In this document: piece after piece, positions 46,360 to 56,849 of the stretch
Layout of the letters: every line of letters starts with the position of its first letter
How positions within the stretch are numbered: the stretch's first letter is position 1
Assembly (NCBI GenBank): GCA_029216955.1
Contig: JANAVB010010791.1
Span: 1,930,482-1,994,481, forward strand
Source: Iris pallida
Lineage: Eukaryota; Streptophyta; Magnoliopsida; Asparagales; Iridaceae
DNA length: 64,000 nt
Direction of reading: 5' to 3'
Notes under the pieces: generated by a model
What the model saw: the letters and a program-made list of their open reading frames with translations, nothing else
Database searches by the model: none
What the model was told of the DNA's origin: nothing
Position numbers and translations under genes: made by a program

Positions 46360-48418
46360 TGATTGTAATAGTACAGAACAATTATCGGAGGACTAAACTT
46401 AGACTCACAATACAAACTCGCTCGTACAAAGAAAGCCTAGGGATGAAAACCTAGGTACAGCAGTCTAAGTACGATTGTTTATTTTAGATTCTGGGGAGTG
46501 ACGATAGAGGCTCGGGAAAGCGACGGCCGCTCTGCCTTACTCCTTGGACGATCGGTACGCAGCCTTGACTCGGGAAAGATCTGCTTGGTCGTTGATAAAG
46601 AAATGCCTTCTTGCTCTCTTTCTGATTGCTCTCCTGGCTTCTCTCTCTCTCTGTGTATATTCTCTCTCTGACTATGGGGGAAGTCTCTCTGTGTATACGT
46701 ATTCTTCTCTGGTTTTTTTTGTATATCTCTCTATATATTACAAGGGAATGGCACCTTGCTATTTATAATAGTGGGATGTGATCACTAGGGTTGCCAATGA
46801 TTAGCTCTTGGAGATGGCGGCAGCCTGAGGATTGATCAATCCAGGCCGTTTGTTTCTGATTGTGACGAATCAGAACCATTAAGGGTAGATTACACCAAAT
46901 CCCCATTAGCAATTAATGCTGATTGGCATAAATCTTCCTTATAATGATTCTCTAATATCTGCGAATAAATCAAATTTATTCTCCTGCCACGTGCCCCAGA
47001 TCATTAGGATTCGACCCGATCTTGGATTGCCATAAATCTGGGAGATTGATCGGCTGAGGACACGTGTCCTGAGAGCCAATGGTGAGACTGGAACCGCATG
47101 CAGATTGGGCCGCATGAGATTTGGGCCGCATAAATTTTGGGCCGCATAAGACTTGGGACACGTGTCAGGGCTGTCTGGGCAGTGGCCCCCTCCTTCAAAC
47201 TTCTGAACCATATGATGAGCCGCATGAACCGCATAATGGTGTGTCTGCTTGAGCCGCATGGGCATGATCTTCTTGAGCCGCATAGGGATGATTCCACTCG
47301 AGCCGCATGGGACAGCTTCACTCTGAACCGCATGGGAAGTCTTCACTTCGAGCCGCAGGGGATGAACTCTCAATGAGCCGCATGTGCATAATCTCTACGA
47401 GCCGCATAAGCTAGCGTTGTATTGAGCCGCAGGAACTCGTTTATTCTTGGCCGCATAAGCTCGCCTCAAAACTTTGGTAGACAGTGCCACTTTGAAGATT
47501 TTCCTTATTCCCGAAGTACTGCTTTTCGTGTCAGTCATTATGACAACTTTATGTTAGGTCTGTCACTTGTCAGGTCTGTCAGCCATCTGAGCATTAAATG
47601 CGTTAACACGTTGGGCACAACTATTTTTGAAGACCACGTGGCCTCTCTCTCTGGGCCGCATGGAGTTTACTCGAGCTGCCTATGTGCGTTGAGCCGCATG
47701 TCCATGTTGGTGACTTTTGAGCCGCATGATACTCTCGAGCCGCATGAAGCTCGTCTGATTTTGAGTCGCATGAAGCTTCCTGGGTTCTTTGCCGCATGAA
47801 GAATGTCTCATGACCGAGCCGCATGAAGGACGTCTCTTGACCGAGCCGCATGAGGAATGTCTCATGACCGAGCCGCATAAAGGACGTCTCATGACCGAGC
47901 CGCATGAGGAATGTCTTATGACCGAGCCGCATGAAGGACGTCTCATGACTCGCATGAGGAATGTCTCGATCTGCCCGTGCACTCGCTTTGTGGGCCCGGG
48001 TATCCCGAACACACGAGTGCGTAGGTATCATGTTTGCTCCCTGATGTGGGGGCTAATAGAAACACTTGCCCTCGATCTTTGTTGGGAGACTCTTGAGAAC
48101 CACTCTGTCCGTTTGCCGCCGGGGGCTGGACACAGGCGGCTCTGTACAACTTTCCATCAGAGGCCCGCTTAGCGGGACGCTCTTGATGGTCAGAGGTTGG
48201 GACAGCTGACTGAGCCCGATGAGCCCGCGCTGCCCTAGACTTCTTCTACTTAGCACCCGAAGGTGCGTAATAGGAAGAGTCCAAGTTTGGAAGGAGGGAA
48301 GAGAAGTTGGTGCCCTTTTCAAAGGAGGTAAGGGGGCTCTATTTATAGAATGGAGTGAGCCCTTTCTTCTTCTCCTTTCCGATGTGGAACTAAAAGCAAT
48401 ATTTTTCATGCTTCTACA
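46350..48418 (-). repeat. Element D 5' LTR, enlarged by an internal insertion
   Basis: 2069 bp against 1274 bp in the partner. Sequence flanking positions 47498 and 48284 is contiguous in the partner (gccactttgaaaggagggaag). The rest matches closely, including both TATA boxes (46760-46767 and 48340-48347). Confidence 0.9.
47499..48283 (-). mobile_element. Insert in D 5' LTR: gag fragment plus 27-bp repeats plus U3 from another subfamily
   Basis: On the minus strand it starts with gag sequence (DSSYYAP-type block, then PAANGQSGS, then a segment with GQVFLLAP), passes into ATGCGGCTCGGTCATGAG tandem repeats (47990-47790) and ends in U3-like sequence with catttaatgctcagatgg. The ends lie in tttgaa/tttgga, a possible imperfect 5-6 bp duplication. 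Its composition matches the 327-1375 relic. Confidence 0.7.
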
Positions 48419-48423
48419 AAGGC

Positions 48424-50192
48424 GAATGTTCTTCGACGACGTTTCGAGGACCGGACCTAAAGGCAATATAGTCGTCGGAGTCGGAGTAGTACTAATCTCT
48501 CCTTCCGGATTGGTGATTAACCGCACTTATTCCCTCACTGAACCCTGTTCTAACAATGTGGCCGAGTACAACGCTCTGGTCATTGGCCTCCAACTTGCAA
48601 GAGAGCTGGGGGTAGAATACCTTGAAGCGTACGGCGATTCCCAACTAATCGTCAATCAGATCCGGGGTTCGTACGAGGTACGCCATGAAGACATGATCCC
48701 TTATCATCAAATAGCGATCAATATCATCTCAGCATTTGAGGGGTTCTTCATCGAGCACGTCTCTAGACTCCAAAATATTGAAGCCGATGCCCTAGCTGGT
48801 CTCACCGCTTCCCTAGCAGTTCCGAATTATGATCGGCAATCAGTGGAAGTGATAGGCCATGAACTGGTCTGTCCCAAAAACAATGTACAATTCGTCGCAA
48901 GTTATTCCGCACAGACGATCAATGACGCCCCAGATTGGAGACAACCATTCATCGACTTCGTCGTCTACGACATCCTGCCTGAGAACCCAAAGGAAGCTAC
49001 TTCCATCAGAAGGCGTTCCCTCAGATTCTTCTACGATACAGAGACGAAAATGCTGTATCGCCGCTCCTACGACGGATTACTGCTTCGGTGTCTGTCAAAT
49101 GCAGAAGCCAAAGAAGCCGTACGAGAAGCCCATGACGGTGTTTGCGGGGCCCACCAGCCCGACCCGAAACTGCAAGACCGCCTTCGCCGAATGGGCTACT
49201 ATTGGCCCACAATGGTGGCAGACGCGATAGATTATGCTAGAAAGTGCAAAGCTTGCCAAGTCCACGCGGACTTCATCCACCAACCCTCTGAATTTTTACA
49301 TCCGACAGTGGCGTCCTGGCCATTCGAAGCATGGGGAATGGATATCATTGGTCCAATCACCCCACCTTCCTCCCGAGGACATCGCTTCATACTTGCGATC
49401 ACTGATTACTTCTCTAAATGGGCGGAAGCTGTCCCACTTGCAGAAGTTAAGACTTTAAACGTGATCAGCTTCCTTAAACACCACGTCATCTACCGCTTTG
49501 GACTGCCCCGAAGGATCATCCATGATAATGGTCCGCAGTTTACAAGCCACGCATTCTATCGGTTTTGCGATAAGTACCGTATTCAGAATATCGCCTCGAC
49601 GCCGTACAACCCGGCAGCAAATGGGTTAGCAGAGGCGTTCAACAAAACAATCATCAAACTTCTCAAGAAGTTTGTCTCCTCCAACAAACGTGACTGGAAC
49701 GACAAGCTCGGCGAGTGCTTATGGGCTTATCGTACCACGGTCCGAACAACCACCGGAAATACACCATTCTCCATGGTATACGGAAGTGAGGCAGTCCTCC
49801 CCTTGGAGACACAGATCCCCTCACTACGTGTCACCCTCACACACCAATTGACAACCGATGATAACTACCGACGTCGACTGCAAGAGTTAGAGGCCTTAGA
49901 TGAAAAGCGCCTCCTAGCTCAGCAAAGGATCGAGCTATACCAAGCACGCATCTCAGGAGCCTTCAACAAGAAGGTCAAAATCAGAACATTCCAGGTAGGC
50001 GATCTCGTCTTGGCAGTCCGGAGGCCAATGGTCATGACTCACAAGACCACCGGCAAATTCCAGCCAAAGTGGGAGGGCCCATTTATCATTGAGACGGTAT
50101 TCTCCAACGGTGCTTACCGCCTTGCAAAGCAAAACGGAGACTTGCTCATGCTGCCCGTCAACGACAAGTTCCTGAAGAAATATTATGTCTAA
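48424..50192 (+). CDS. pol: Element C archaeal-type RNase H and integrase, intact frame
   Basis: Open for about 590 codons. Extension of the frame upstream into D's LTR (to 48219) is fortuitous. The second RNase H spans 48424-48830 with NNVAEYNAL, YGDSQLIV and NIEADALAGL. Integrase follows: an HHCC-type zinc region (AHDGVCGAH ... CKACQVH near 49130-49265), the catalytic core with MDIIGP (Asp), IIHDNGPQF (Asp) and NGLAEAFNK (Glu) near 49340-49640, and a C-terminal part with KVKIRTFQVGDLVL and WEGPFIIETVFSNGAYRL. All three catalytic acids are present. It ends KKYYV at 50192. It is cut off from its own RT by D, so it cannot be made from the normal polyprotein. Confidence 0.9.
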
Positions 50193-51439
50193 ACGACATT
50201 CGCTACAAGGTCGTCGAGTCATGTACCTGCTGGTACCACTGAACTCACACCCTCAGCATTTCAGATTATCGAGTCATGTACCGGCTGGTACCACTGAACT
50301 CATACCCATAATATTTCAAGATTATCGAGTCATGTACCTGCTGGTGCCCCTGAACTCACCCCTACATCCTCTTTAGATTATCGAGTCATGTACCCGTTGG
50401 TGCCGTTGGACTCCCACTTTCTCAATATGTTAATTTACCGAGTTATGTACCCGCTGGTGCCTCTGAACTCACATTTCGGTCACTCTTTCAGATAGTAAGT
50501 CACGTATGATTATACCTCTGAACTTGCTTCCCTGGAAGAGATCCTCCCTCATGATCCAATACCCGCACTCCCAGTGCACAAAAAGGGTAATCGATCCACA
50601 AATTTCCGAAAACGGACATGTCCTCATTACCTCTGAATCGTTTTCACTTCCACCAAAAACAAACCGCCCCTCACATAGAACCTCCACGTTCTCCTACCTC
50701 TGAGTCATTCTATGTACTCCCTCTTCATTGAGCCCACTTCTGCCATGTCATCATTACCTCTGAGTGGGAAGGCTCCGTCGAAGAACCCTTCATGCTTGCC
50801 ATGTCCACATTACCTTTAAGCAAGTATGTCGGTCTCCTTTCGACCTATTATCTGTACCCACAACCGGAGTACGACAAGGATAATAGGTGCACAAATGTCC
50901 GCTGTTGACCACGAATATCTCCCGTAAAACCTTTCCTGCCATGTCCTCACTACCTCTGAGCAGGAAGGTTCCACGGTAAAACCCTCATGCTTGCCATGTC
51001 CTCATGACCTCTGAGCAAATATGTTGGTTTTCCTTTCACCCTATTATCTGTATCCCGAACCAGGGTACGCCAAGGATAATAGGTCCACAAATATTCCTTT
51101 GCTAAGCTTCTTAGCATAAATCAACTACTCCACCATGCCCCGGGAGCCCAGCTGCTCTACGGCATTCCTTTTTTTTAAGCACCGAGAACATCCATGACCA
51201 CTTTGCCACGGCTGTTCCGGACATCCTGTCCAAACTTGTTATCCGTACTTAAAACCAAGGTACGGCTAGGATAACAGGTCCAAAAATAATCCTCCAGCAA
51301 GTCCAATTCCGCAAACACCCAAGTACAAAGAAAGAAAAGATGAGACGAAACATATCCATTTTTCAAAGTTCCACATCCTCCGGGATTATATCGCTGCTAC
51401 AAGATAGAAATAAAGAGAAAACAAGCAAGACAAGACAGA
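50193..51439 (+). repeat. Element C 3' non-coding region: tandem array and three hairpins
   Basis: Five units of gagtcatgtaccygctggtr plus ccactgaactcac at about 50214-50475, then a degenerate sixth. Hairpins at 50843-50887, 51040-51083 and 51234-51279 have arms such as cctattatc/gataatagg and cttgttatcc/ggataacagg. No frame here has a recognised domain. Confidence 0.8.
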
Positions 51440-51545
51440 AGAACAACTATGGTTCAGAGGCACACAACGTCAAGAAATAGTCCGTCAGCGAGGCAGTCGA
51501 CCGCTCAAACCACTGACTAGTTCGACACATTGACTCTGAAGTCAA
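51440..51545 (-). pseudogene. Leftover 3' end of the antisense gene in C
   Basis: The sequence around tcagcgaggcagtcgaccgctcaaaccactg matches tagcaagacagtcgaccgctcaaaccgctg of A (56970-57003), which encodes the end of the coiled-coil tail. It lies about 300 bp beyond the 88-codon gene's stop, so the body between them has been lost or replaced. Confidence 0.6.
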
Positions 51546-51851
51546 CTACGTCGCCCAGATGCGCAAAGATTCCACTGGGGGAATAAAGTCCCCAGATTTG
51601 ATATAACCCCACTCTTTCAGAATAAATACCCAGTCATAATCTACACTAGGGATACAAAGTTCACACAGAACCAAAAGTAACCATTACAAGAAAAGAGGGA
51701 AGCAAGTACATTCCATTCATTGGAATGTCCAGCTACATTCACACAATTAACAAACAAAAACCAAAGGAAATTCTTCATTACTTCTTCAGACGAAAAGGGA
51801 AAACACAAACCACAGCTAAACAGACAGAAACATACAAGGAATCCCTAAAAC

Positions 51852-52525
51852 CTAGTTACAGAAACGCATATACCACTCCCTCAACCACTTCACATACGAG
51901 GGATGCAGTTGAAGGAGATCCTCGTCCAGAATAGGAGCATCAGAATTCCCAGAGCTACCACCCCCAACAGCCTCGACATTTGGAGAGAGACCATGCGGAG
52001 AGACTGCAAGAACAAAACAACAAAATGAAGTAAAAGATATTCTAAAGAGTCATGCGGCTCGTTGAAGGCAACTCGCATACGGGTCGAACATGGGGAAAAC
52101 CTCATGCGGATTCAAGTCATGGGACGTATATGCGGACCACGTAAGTTGAACTCACATGTGGCTCCTACATAAAGCATACCCCATGCGACTTGATCATGAA
52201 ATGTGTAGGCGGACCCCGTAACTCGTATGGAGCATACTCCATGCGGCTCGGCCACAGGATATATATGCAGACTACGTAAGTTGAACTTGTATGCGGCTCA
52301 GACATAGGGTACATCCCATGCGGTACGATCAGAGGACATGTATGCGAACTACGTGGTTTTGTACACAAAGTAGGCAGTAGAGCAGACCCTATCTTCTACA
52401 CAGTTGTTACCTTCGATGGCGACGTGAACGTCAAGGCGGATAGGGGAAATGACAGTCGAAGACGAAGCTGATTTCTTTTTCTTCGCCGCGGCCTTCTTCA
52501 CAACTTTGGAAATCCTAGGCGCCAT
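51852..52525 (-). CDS. Antisense two-exon gene of C, 88 residues
   Basis: Exon 1 is 52525-52411 (38 codons plus one base, starting MAPRISKVVKKAAAKKKK, basic and possibly a nuclear signal). Donor GAAG/gtaac at 52410. Acceptor ttgttttgttcttgcag ends at 52004. Exon 2 is 52003-51852, ending TAG. The joined frame is exactly 267 nt. A TATA box lies 86 bp upstream. Exon 1, promoter position and intron phase 1 match the antisense gene of A. Exon 2 does not visibly resemble A's second exon. Function unknown. The C-terminal residues are mildly aromatic (YVKWLREWYMRFCN). Splicing is predicted from sequence only. Confidence 0.55.
52004..52410 (-). other. Predicted intron of the C antisense gene
   Basis: 407 bp, GT...AG, with a T-rich tract before the acceptor. 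It contains ATGCGGCTC-type motifs, as does the A intron (60946-61573). Confidence 0.55.
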
Positions 52526-52610
52526 TTCGGTTGGTCAGATGAAGGAAGGAGACAAAGACAGAAACTTTTGGTTAAGAAAAAGTCTAAAAAAATCCAACCG
52601 AACATACGCA

Positions 52611-52618
52611 TATTTATA
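52611..52618 (-). promoter_or_regulatory. TATA box of the C antisense gene
   Basis: TATAAATA on the minus strand, 86 bp upstream of the ATG at 52525. The A copy has the same octamer at 61780-61773, 97 bp upstream of its ATG. Confidence 0.6.
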
Positions 52619-52904
52619 GACAGAAGAACTATGAACCGACGCCTCGTACGACGTGATCGACCCTTCGGCTATCGAGGCAAACTGGACAATCAAAAGAATA
52701 AAAACTTTGGGATCCTCCCCCAAAAGACGGCGTTAATTCGAAAACAAATCAAGAGCATTTTAATAAAGATTTGCACACGTAGTCAGGACACGTGGCAAAG
52801 AGCCTATGCGGACAGATGAATCTATGCGGCTGGGACACTTATGCGGCATGAACGGGACCATGCTTCTTATTCAAAGTGTTTCAATTTTGCAAATTGAAAA
52901 CTTT

Positions 52905-52915
52905 GAAGGGGGTCT
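52905..52915 (+). promoter_or_regulatory. Polypurine tract of C
   Basis: gaagggggtct directly before the 3' LTR. Identical to A (62188-62198). Confidence 0.8.
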
Positions 52916-54829
52916 TGTAGAAGCATAGAAAATATCAGAATAATGGTCCATGCGGCTCCGGATACGAAGCCCATGCGGCTCATATGGGAGCTGTCTTGTA
53001 CAGTTCAAAGGAAGACTCTCCGTCTCATGTGGCTCGAGAGTGTATGCGGTTCAGCAGAAATATGCGGCTCGATCGATGCCACGTGTCCCCCTGTGATCCT
53101 TCCCTACATCTGGCCCTTTGAATAGTGGCCTCATTTAATGCTCTGACACGATTTGACGACTGTGGCGGCTCTGGCATAAAGTGTCATAATGGCTCTGCCA
53201 TAATGACAGACCCTTCGGGAAAGGAAGAAGATCTCTGACCCGATCCGTCAGAAATCCTAGGTTGCCACGTGGCAAATCTCATGCGGCTTAAATAAAGAAC
53301 AGCTTCGTGCGGCTCACTGAGAAGTCACCCTATATGACTAGCAGAAATCAGCCATATGCGGCCCACTAAGAGCTCAGCCCCTGCGGCTCAATACAACGCT
53401 AGCTCATGCGGCTCGTAAAGACTATGCATATGCGGCTCATTGAGAGTTCGTTCCCTGCAGTTCGATGAAGCATTGTCCTATGTAGGGGTGCAACTCGGGC
53501 GGGTTGGGTCGGGTTTGAGGTCAACCCGAGCCCAACCCGATAGATCATAAGCCTAGCCCAAGCCCAAGCCCGACCCAAGTTCGGGTTCAACATATGAAGC
53601 CCAAGACCAAGTCCGGAGGATCGGGTTGGGCTCGGGTTGGGTCGGGTCCATCGGGTTTATCGGACTCTAATATGATATTTGAAATAATTTTAAATAAGAG
53701 TAATATTAAATGCATAATCAAATAGCTATCAAGCCTCAATCATTACAAAATAAAACTAAAATGAGATTTAGGACAAGGAATTGAAGAGTTTGGGTAAAAA
53801 ATATTATAGTTTAAACTTTTTATTTAAGTAGTATGAAACAATATATATATAAATTATATGTATGTCGGGTTTCGGGTTCTTCGGGTTACCCAACACATGA
53901 ACCCAAGCCCAACCCGATTTTTGATCGGGTTCAAATATTTTAACCCGAGCCCAAGCCTGAACCCGAATATCTCCAACCCTAACCCAACCCATTAACGGGT
54001 TTACCCGATCGGGTTCGGGTTTAGCCCGCCCGAGTTGTACCCCTAGTCCTATGCGGCTCACGAAGAGTATCTCCCTGCGGTTCAAGTGTTGCCCATCCTA
54101 TGCGGCTCTGGCAGGACCCACAATCAAAACATGTGACATCGGATCAATCAACGATTTAACCGAATCTCAACAAATATATTTGACATCATTATCATAATTA
54201 ATGAGATCAAGGCATATCATTTATCATCAAGGCAACGGGACACGTGGCGAGCAATCGGATATTGGTAGAATCCAGCATGGAGATTTAAAGTAGTTAACAT
54301 TAATTGCTCACAAGATTCGGTGCTATCCTCATTAATGGCCGAGATTCATTGTAATCAGGATCAAGGGTTCAGATAGATTGAAGGAGCGCCGACATTCCAA
54401 ACAAATGATCATTAGCGAACCCTAATGATCATACCCCACTCTTATAAATAGCCAGCATCATTTTCTTTGCACAAGGACCGGCAACAAAAGAATAAAAATA
54501 TACAGAGTCAGAGAGAGAATACACAGAGAGGGAGAGAGAAAAGCCAGGAGAGCAACAGAGGAGCAAAAAGAGCACTTCTTCGTCAACGCCAACCATCTTT
54601 TCACAAGGAGCCAAGGCTGCATACCGATCGTCCAAGGAGTAAGGCAGGGCTGCCGTCGCCTTCCCGAGCCTCTATCGTCACCCCCCAGAATCTAAAATAA
54701 ACAATTGTACTTAGATTGCTGTACCTAGGTTTTTGTCCCTAGGCTTTCTTTGTACAAGCGAGTTTGTATTGTGAGTCTAAGTTCAGTCCTCCGATAATTG
54801 TTCTGTACTTTTACAATCAATGGCAAACA
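52916..54829 (+). repeat. Element C 3' LTR, interrupted by a MITE
   Basis: 1914 bp. Subtracting the MITE and its duplication leaves 1343 bp, against 1345 bp in the 5' LTR. It ends atggcaaaca followed by the duplication tcggc. Confidence 0.95.
53483..54045. mobile_element. hAT-type MITE, 563 bp
   Basis: The ends are inverted: taggggtgcaactcgggcgg against ccgcccgagttgtaccccta. The 8-bp duplication gtcctatg is at 53475-53482 and 54046-54053. The uninterrupted C 5' LTR has a single gtcctatg at the matching site. Termini beginning taggggtg and 8-bp duplications are typical of hAT. Subterminal regions are dense in cgggtt/aacccg. The interior is AT-rich with no transposase. Confidence 0.9.
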
Positions 54830-55965
54830 TCGGCGATCATACGATGGATTGCTGCTTCGGTATCTGTCAAATATAGAAGCCAAGGAAGCTGTACATGAAG
54901 CCCACGACGGTGTCTGTGGTGCCCATCAGCCTGGCCCAAAATTGTAAGACCGTCTTCGCCGAATGGGCTATTACTGGCCCCACGATGGTAGCAGATGCGA
55001 TAGACTATGCAAGAAAGTACAAAGTCTGCCAAGTCCATGCAGATTTCATCCATCAACCATCCGAGTTCTTACATCCGACGGTGGCATCCTGGCCCTTTGA
55101 AGCATGGGGAATAGATATCATTGGTCCGATCACTCTGCCTTCGTCCAGAGGACACTGTTTCATACTCGTAATCACAGATTACTTCTCCAAATGGGCGAAA
55201 GCTGTTCCGCTTACAAATGTGAAGACATCAAACGTGATCAGGTTCCTCATGCATCACGTGATCTATAGCTATGGACTGCCCCAAAGGATCATCTACGACA
55301 ATGGTTCGCAGTTCGCAAGCCACACCTTCTATCAATTCTGAGACAAACACCGAATCCAGAATGTTGTTTCAATGCCGTACAATTCGACAACTAATAGGTT
55401 GGCAGAAGCATTCAATAAAACTATAATCAAGCTGCTTAAGAAGTTCGTGTCTTCCAACAAACGCGACTAGAATGAGAAGCTTGGCGAATGCTTATGGGTA
55501 TATCGTACTACAGTCCGGACGGCCACTGGGAACACACCATTCTCTCTGGTGTATAGGAGTGAGGCAGTTCTCCCACTGGAGACTCAGATCCCCTCGCTCT
55601 ACGTCGCCCTCACCTACTGATTGACGACGGATTATAATCACCACCGTCGGTTACAAGAGTTGGAGGCTCTAGATGAGAAGCGCCTGTTAGCTCAACAAAG
55701 AATCGAGCTGTACCAAGCACGTATCTCGGGAGCTTTTAACAAGAAGGTTAAAATCAGAACATTCCAAGTGGACGATCTCGTTCTGGCAGTTCGGAGGCCG
55801 ATGGTTGTGACTCACAAAACCACCGGCAAATTCCAGCCAAAGTGGAAAGGCCCATTTGTCATCGAGGCTGTATTCTCTAATGGTGCTTACCGCCTCGTAA
55901 AACAAAATGGAGACTTGCTCATGTTGCCCATCAACGGCAAATTCTTGAAGAAGTATTACGTCTAA
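54830..55965 (+). pseudogene. pol: Element A integrase, degenerate
   Basis: Continuation of A's pol after C. The sequence matches C's integrase throughout: the CQVHADFIHQPSEFLHP region, IDIIGPIT (Asp), IIYDNGSQF (Asp), the LAEAFNK block (Glu) near 55400, and the C-terminal KVKIRTFQVDDLVL and WKGPFVIEAVFSNGAYRL. Stops occur at 54946, 55339, 55468 and 55618. The zinc-region second Cys is Tyr (YKVCQVH against CKACQVH). It ends KKYYV at 55965. Confidence 0.9.
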
Positions 55966-56843
55966 AACGACATCCTCTAAATCTTCCAGATTGTTGAGTT
56001 ATGTACCCTCTGGTACCGCTGAACTTACACTCTGACTCCAGATTTTCTAGATTGTCAAGTTATGTACCCGCAGGTACCGCTGAACTTACACTCTGGTCAC
56101 TCCAGATGAATCTATATCTCATCTTCTAGGTAGTAAGTCATGTATGATCATACCTCTGAACTTTCTTCCTAAAGAGAGCCCTTTTCTCATGATCCACTAC
56201 CCGCACTTTCAGTGCATAAAATGGGTAACAGATCCACAAATTTCCCGAAACAACCACGTCGATGCTACCTCTGAGTTGTTTCACTTCAATAAAAAATAAA
56301 CCACCCCTCACGTAGAATTCCACGTCCTCATTACCTCTGAGTTGTTCTATGTATCCTTCATGGAGTCCACTCCTACCACGTCCTCATTACCTCTGAATAG
56401 GAAGACTCCATCGAAGAAACCCTCGTATTTACCACGTCCTCATTACCTTTGAGTAAGTATGTTGGTTTTTCTCTCGACTTATTATTCGTACCCAAGACCG
56501 AAGTACGCCAAGGATAATAGGCCCACAAATGTCCTCTGTTGACCACAAATGTCCTCTATTGACCATAAATGTTGTATTAAGTTTCCTAGTACATGCCCCT
56601 CATTTTTTATCATGCCCCAGAAGTCCAGCTGCTCCATGGCATTCTTTCTCCTGATACTAGGAACGTCCATGGCCACCTTACTGTGGAATTGTTCTAAGTA
56701 TCCCCATCAAACTTGTTATCCGTACCTAAAACCAAGGTATACCAAGGGTAACAAGTCCACAAACAGTCCCCCAGTGGGGCAAATACCACAACACCACAAA
56801 CGCAATAAGCAATACAAATGAAGGGTAAAATAAAACATACTCT
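55966..56843 (+). repeat. Element A 3' region: two tandem units and two hairpins
   Basis: Two units of gttatgtaccckctggtacc plus gctgaacttacac at 55988-56095 and a degenerate third. Hairpins at 56478-56521 and 56711-56756. This is the gap between the ends of integrase (+) and the antisense gene (-). Confidence 0.75.
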
Positions 56844-56849
56844 TTTATT
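56844..56849 (-). terminator. Poly(A) signal of the A antisense gene
   Basis: AATAAA on the minus strand in ttcaaataaaagagtatg, 85 bp after the stop at 56934. An equivalent AATAAA lies at 40089-40094 in D. Confidence 0.55.

Larger units (their letters stand above)
38127..48418 (-). mobile_element. Element D: gag-protease-only Tat element nested in C
   Basis: The LTRs are at 46350-48418 (5') and 38127-39400 (3'). The duplication is atggc at 38122-38126 and aaggc at 48419-48423, with one mismatch. Primer-binding site, gag and protease are present, but RT, both RNase H domains and nearly all of integrase are removed by one clean deletion. It is the youngest autonomous-type insertion in the nest, judging from nesting depth and only two stops in 1552 codons. 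Confidence 0.93.
29843..54829 (+). mobile_element. Element C: Tat-lineage LTR retrotransposon inside A's integrase, hosting D
   Basis: LTRs at 29843-31187 and 52916-54829. The duplication tcggc is at 29838-29842 and 54830-54834. Removing C and one duplicate rejoins A's integrase (ctgtatcggcgatcatacg, matching cgccgctcctacg of C's own copy). C carries gag to integrase and a truncated antisense gene. D is inserted between its two RNase H domains and a MITE sits in its 3' LTR. Without these it is about 14.1 kb. It is less decayed than A. Confidence 0.95.

Noticed and set aside
48219..48423. N-terminal 68 codons of the frame leading into integrase
   Set aside because: They read through the end of D's inverted LTR. 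The real pol continues from 38126 across the removed insertion.
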